A stretch of 64,000 nucleotides of DNA from Embiotoca jacksoni (Eukaryota; Chordata; Actinopteri; Embiotocidae). Shown here piece after piece: positions 60,701-64,000 of this stretch. The notes beneath the pieces are model-generated. The model was given only the letters and a program-made list of their open reading frames with translations. It was not told where the DNA came from and ran no database searches. The stretch is taken from positions 15,479,501-15,543,500 of the forward strand of contig JAKOON010000006.1 in the NCBI GenBank assembly GCA_022577435.1, read 5' to 3'. Each line of letters starts with the position of its first letter. The first letter of the stretch is position 1. The translations under genes and the position numbers were made by a program.

Positions 60701-62135
60701 ACGGTGTCGACGTTGGCCATGGCCTGGTTAACATCTTGGAGCTGAGGGACAGAAAGAAAAAAAGATGGAAGGAAAGTAAACACACACGTAAACACGCTCA
60801 CAATTGAAAGCCTTGTTCTTATTCATTTCCAGATGCTGGCTGAAAGACAGTGAGAAGTTTCTTGTTACCTTGGAGAAGTCAGCGCTGGTGACCAGCTGCG
60901 ACAGCGCAGAGCGGATGATGTTGCAGGCGGGGGACACGGCTCCGTTGGTGCAGGCGGGGTCGGACAGTGTGTTGGACAGAGAGGCCCGTTCTGCCGACAC
61001 GCTGGCCTGAAGCTTCCCCATCCCGTCCTGAAGCACTTCCAGTGAGGAGTTGACGTTCTCCAGGGCCTCTTTGGTCTCCCTCATCGCTGCGAACAACAGA
61101 GGGAGGATGAATCAAAAGACTTAACAGTGTGTGTGTGTGTGTGTGTTTTACAGAACTGTCAGTATTTCAACGACACTGATTGCACTGAACACAGACTCAC
61201 AATCCACAAAGGAAAACCACAACAAAAGACAGCATCCAAGATAACACAGTGGTTATCAGGAGCAGCATCTGTTTCTAACACATCCACAAACACAATGGTC
61301 ACTGGCATTGCACCACTGAGTCCAGATCAGCTCTAATTACCTTTGATGGCACTCTCAACTTTTGCTTGAGATAAAAAAGAAACATGAGGGAATCACAGAG
61401 AAAAAGAAAGTCAAAAATAGTGAGGACTTTCCCTTTAAAAGACACATCAGAATTCTGTTGTAATAAACTCACAAGAGAGGGAGCTGCATGTAGAGGACAA
61501 TCATCAGTGATAAATCACAGATCTCATGATTAGATCAGATATGTTGCAAAATGCTACAAAGTGCCTGAAAATGTTCCTTTTAATGTAAAATGATTTGGTC
61601 TTTGAAATAGATCAGTTAAGTTTTGTTTGACCTGTTTGGAGTTCACCTGAGAATAAACAGCATTTTATTTTGTAACCAAAATGAATTATTTAACAGGATT
61701 TGGTGACAGAAACAAAAGATGGTGTTTCAGCTTATAGACCTCCGTATTGCTTTATGAGGCTGTGTCTCAGCTGCGTCAGGTCAACTGCAGGTAATATTGA
61801 AGGCTAATACAGAGATTGTGTTACCTCCTGCCATTCGCAGGGCTATGTCCAGAGTGGGAACCACCTCTTTCTCCAGCTTGCTGTGGATCCTACCGCCCAG
61901 CAAAGGACCAATGTCTGTCAGGGAACACATCCGGCGGTATGATGAAAAACGGCAGTTATGCAAATGTAAAAGGACATTAAACAAATAGTGTGTGTAAACA
62001 GACTTACTGTCAAGGTCTGACAGGACTTTGTTCTTTGCTATGGTGTACTGGGCTGTCAGGTATTCAATTTGCTGCAGCAGGAGACACACAGTAACATTAG
62101 ACACTGGCTATGTATGAATTATGTGTGTTTTAAAT

Positions 62136-62194
<59 letters not shown>

Positions 62195-64000
62195 ACGGGC
62201 ATACCGCAGGTGTGTTGTTAGCAAATGTCTTCAGGTCTCTCATGTTGGTATTAATGAGCCGTCGAGTGTTCTTGATCTGTGCGCTAACGTTATGATTGGC
62301 TGCCTGGGTGACGAGTACTCCCAAACTGAAACACACATACAGTCAGGATCAGAAAAGACAGAAGACGTAGTGACTGACGTTAACCAGCAGAGGGCAGCAT
62401 GGCGACATAAGACGCTGTTTGGCTTTCAAATGTCGCTCACTGAAGATTCACCTGTGTCTAAAAACAGAGATGCCCTGTACAATTCATTTCAAACTTTACT
62501 CCAGAGTTGGGGTCCAGATAAAAAAAAACAAGACAAAATATATTACTAATACACAAATAATGATGTGATATAATGTAAGATGAGTAAAGGATAAAAGAAT
62601 AGTTGCTTTAGTAATTCACTGTCTTTCACTGAAAAGGCTTCAGCCTTTTAGCTTTTTGGCTGAATATTATTTCTGCACTTGGAAAAAAAACTACAACAAG
62701 AACCATACTGTTGACTTTTAAGCCATTAAATTTACCCAACAGATTCCCTGAAGTCTTTCACTTTATAAACAAACACTTTACTTAATGCTGCACTTTATGG
62801 TTCTTCAACTACACAGGCTGAGGTAGGAAGAAAAAAAGTCAAGAAGGGACTAACAAAGAAAAACAGAGAGAGAGAATCTGCTGGGTGAGAATATAAAATA
62901 TATCACAATGACAAAACCTGATCAGGTTATATCACCTCATCTGTCATCAATCATGTGTGTGTCTGTGATGTGAAAGGACTCATTCAGACAGAGAGGCCTC
63001 TCAGTCGGCCAAGTGATATCAGTAACAGCCAACTCTCCTGCACAGTGTAGATCATGTGTCGGCGCACCTGTCTCCTCTGCAGGTACGCAGAAACCTCGGT
63101 GACACAATTGAAGGAGGATTTTGAGCCACTGATTTTACACATTAAGGTCCGTTTACAGGTTGCGGAAAGCATATGATAAAAAGAGGTGTAAAACCTTTTG
63201 TGCCTCCAACAGTTATAATAAAATGACATTATGTTTTGATCTGATATAATAGAACTTTTTTTTTTTATCAACAATTTAACATTGTAGTGAGCTTTTCAGT
63301 CAATTTAACATGTGGATTGTTTTTCATACAGATAGTACAGAGATGACAGGCCTCGGGTCGGCGCTCTAACCGGGATCGTAGTGGTTCATGCTTAACACAT
63401 GAATCCTAAAGGGACAATCCCTGATAGTCAGTCTGAAAGTTTTTCCACTATTCACTATGTTCAAAAGTTTTCCAGATGTATAAGACCACAACAGGTACAA
63501 AGTCTCACACTCTTCAACAGCTCATCAAATTCATCGTGCGGGACTCAGAGAGCCTTGTGACACGAATAATGTCTTAATTCCGCTCATAACAAGTAAAAAT
63601 GCTCCTCATAGGGAAGATAACCGATGTGATAAACATATAGATGGGAAAGAGGGGGATGATGATGACGACTCACATGATGAAGATGGAGGTGGCGATTAGC
63701 GAAGCGGTGAAGAAACCTCGGTGACAGTCTGCATTCTTCCTTTGCCTCTGATGCATCTCCCCTCCGCAGTTGTCGAAGCACCGACACATACAGAAACAAA
63801 ATGCCAGGACGGGGGTGACCACCACGAACAAGATGCCGATGGTCGCACATATGAGGAATCCGGCCTCGTAGTGGAGCCACTGCAGGAGAAGAGCGTTCAT
63901 CCAGTCATCAGTCCACTCTCACGCCTTCACATTGAGCGTTTTGCAGCATTCATTGTGTATTGTCAGTGAAATATCGGTCATGAGGAGTTTACCTGCAGCA
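52466..64000 (-). CDS. prom1: Prominin-1, partial: from just before TM1 to past TM5
   Basis: A five-span glycoprotein of plasma-membrane protrusions, also needed for photoreceptor disc formation. Exons in transcript order: 63993-64000 (end only), 63674-63879, 62205-62325, 62008-62071, 61825-61914, 61341-61364, 60869-61086, 60667-60741, 60492-60555, 59999-60158, 59553-59705, 57911-58034, 57576-57679, 57226-57310, 56991-57137, 56489-56560, 55786-55878, 55134-55187, 54952-55032, 54356-54424, 53910-53999, 52466-52581. Every junction keeps phase. The 63674 exon carries TM1 (AGFLICATIGILFVVV), the cysteine-rich FCMCRCFDNCGGEMHQRQ, and the start of TM2. The 59553 exon has TM3 and CGTCGYDKQATPTTRGC, the 57911 exon TM4 and GGNVEKLICEP, and the 52466 exon TM5 and VKLAKFYRRMDTEDV. 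About 737 codons are present. The N-terminus lies beyond the window and the last exon was not located. PROM2 is less likely given the fgfbp neighbours. Confidence 0.93.
52985..53125 (-). repeat. Fragment of the AGTGGAGGAAATATTC-type teleost repeat
   Basis: Read on the minus strand it starts AGCAGTGATGGAAACTTAAT and contains ACTGTACTTCAGTATATTTC. Same family words as at 35998-36700. Located in a prom1 intron. Confidence 0.4.
54012..54039. repeat. (CA)n tract next to a prom1 acceptor
   Basis: In the transcribed direction it is a GT tract ending about 12 bases before the acceptor of the 53910-53999 exon. Confidence 0.92.
55375..55392 (-). CDS. prom1: Candidate 18-nt prom1 microexon (KYVKAR)
   Basis: A long pyrimidine tract (TCCTTCTTCCTCCTGTTCTCAG) and donor GTAAGC bracket exactly 18 nt reading KYVKAR. 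It is in phase 0 between exon 55786 (ending LEQAM) and exon 55134 (starting SSLSQS). The family reads through this point without extra residues, so it would be an optional exon. Confidence 0.5.
57707..57770. repeat. (CA)n microsatellite, about 32 units
   Basis: It lies just upstream of the acceptor of the 57576-57679 prom1 exon in the transcribed direction. Confidence 0.95.
58653..59146. mobile_element. Non-autonomous hAT element, 494 bp
   Basis: The left end reads CAGGGGTGTCAAACATACGG and the right end, reverse-complemented, CAGGGGTGTCAAATTCAG, giving 13 identical terminal bases. Both sides carry the perfect 8-bp target duplication CCTTAGAT (58645-58652 and 59147-59154), the length hAT transposases make. 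GGCCCGCGGGCC just inside the left end is also typical. No transposase is encoded. It lies in the prom1 intron between the 59553 and 57911 exons. Confidence 0.96.
60444..60481. repeat. (CA)n tract in a prom1 intron
   Basis: CA units with CAAACA interruptions, starting about 10 bases into the intron after the 60492 exon. Confidence 0.9.
61123..61145. repeat. (GT)n tract in a prom1 intron
   Basis: About 11 GT units, roughly 40 bases upstream of the acceptor of the 60869-61086 exon. Confidence 0.9.
61341..61364 (-). CDS. prom1: prom1 24-nt microexon
   Basis: Acceptor CTTTTTTATCTCAAG and donor GTAATT flank 24 nt that keep the phase between the 61825 and 60869 exons. It adds KVESAIK before AMRETKEALE, making this stretch resemble the family's SMATAIKETKEALE. 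Skipping it also keeps frame, so it may be alternatively used. Confidence 0.7.
62137..62190. repeat. (GT)n microsatellite beside a prom1 donor
   Basis: About 27 GT units ending 14 bases from the donor of the 62205-62325 exon. Confidence 0.95.
62326..63673. other. prom1 intron with no further feature seen
   Basis: Separates the two exons that together encode TM2. No repeat or open frame of note. Confidence 0.7.

Noticed and set aside
1..64000. CRISPR array, tRNA or rRNA genes
   Set aside because: Regular direct repeats here are all simple-sequence or minisatellite repeats without unique spacers, and I found no convincing tRNA (paired A and B boxes with cloverleaf) or rRNA sequence.

Overview
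The window is nuclear DNA from a ray-finned fish, most likely a spiny-rayed (acanthomorph/percomorph) teleost. The grounds are compact multi-exon vertebrate genes with GT-AG introns, very dense CA/GT microsatellites, repeat families I recognise from teleost genomes, and gene neighbourhoods matching human chromosome 4. There is no bacterial-style organisation, no CRISPR array and no rRNA or tRNA gene that I can support.

Layout from low to high coordinate. (1) 1-8.2 kb: intron 1, CpG-rich promoter and first coding exon of limch1 on the minus strand; the rest of the gene lies to the left. A long GA-rich minisatellite (8.62-9.37 kb) sits just upstream. (2) 10.7-16.7 kb: complete uchl1 (ubiquitin hydrolase) on the minus strand. 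It has nine coding exons including a 12-nt microexon, and predicts 220 aa with an intact catalytic set. uchl1 followed by limch1 on the same strand is the human 4p13 order. (3) 16.7-20.6 kb: intergenic, with one weak candidate for a single-pass membrane protein ORF. (4) 20.6-30.4 kb: complete anxa5 (annexin A5) on the plus strand, 317 aa over four annexin repeats. One intron uses a GC donor, two short introns are largely microsatellite, and a decayed mariner element sits in a late intron. (5) 30.4-37.0 kb: mostly repeats, with two unassigned exon-like segments on the minus strand. (6) 37.0-43.4 kb: fgfbp1 and fgfbp2, both minus strand, each with its coding region in one exon. (7) 44.9-47.5 kb: a mobile-element island with an LTR-like block, a GC-rich tyrosine-recombinase gene with its own TATA box and one frameshift, and the tail of another repeat. 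(8) 50.3-64.0 kb: prom1 (prominin-1) on the minus strand, from just before its first membrane segment to its fifth, plus candidate alternative 3' exons. A 494-bp hAT element with a perfect 8-bp target duplication lies in one intron. prom1-fgfbp2-fgfbp1 is the human 4p15.32 order.

The genes are not an operon. They are independently expressed: a neuronal deubiquitinase, an actin-associated CH/LIM protein, a calcium-dependent phospholipid-binding protein, two secreted FGF-binding proteins and a pentaspan membrane-protrusion protein. The least ordinary content is the tyrosine-recombinase unit, the microexons (12 nt in uchl1; 24, 18 and 14 nt candidates in prom1), and the many splice sites touching or lying inside dinucleotide repeats. 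Exon borders were placed by eye from reading frame, splice consensus and recalled family sequence; no alignment was run.
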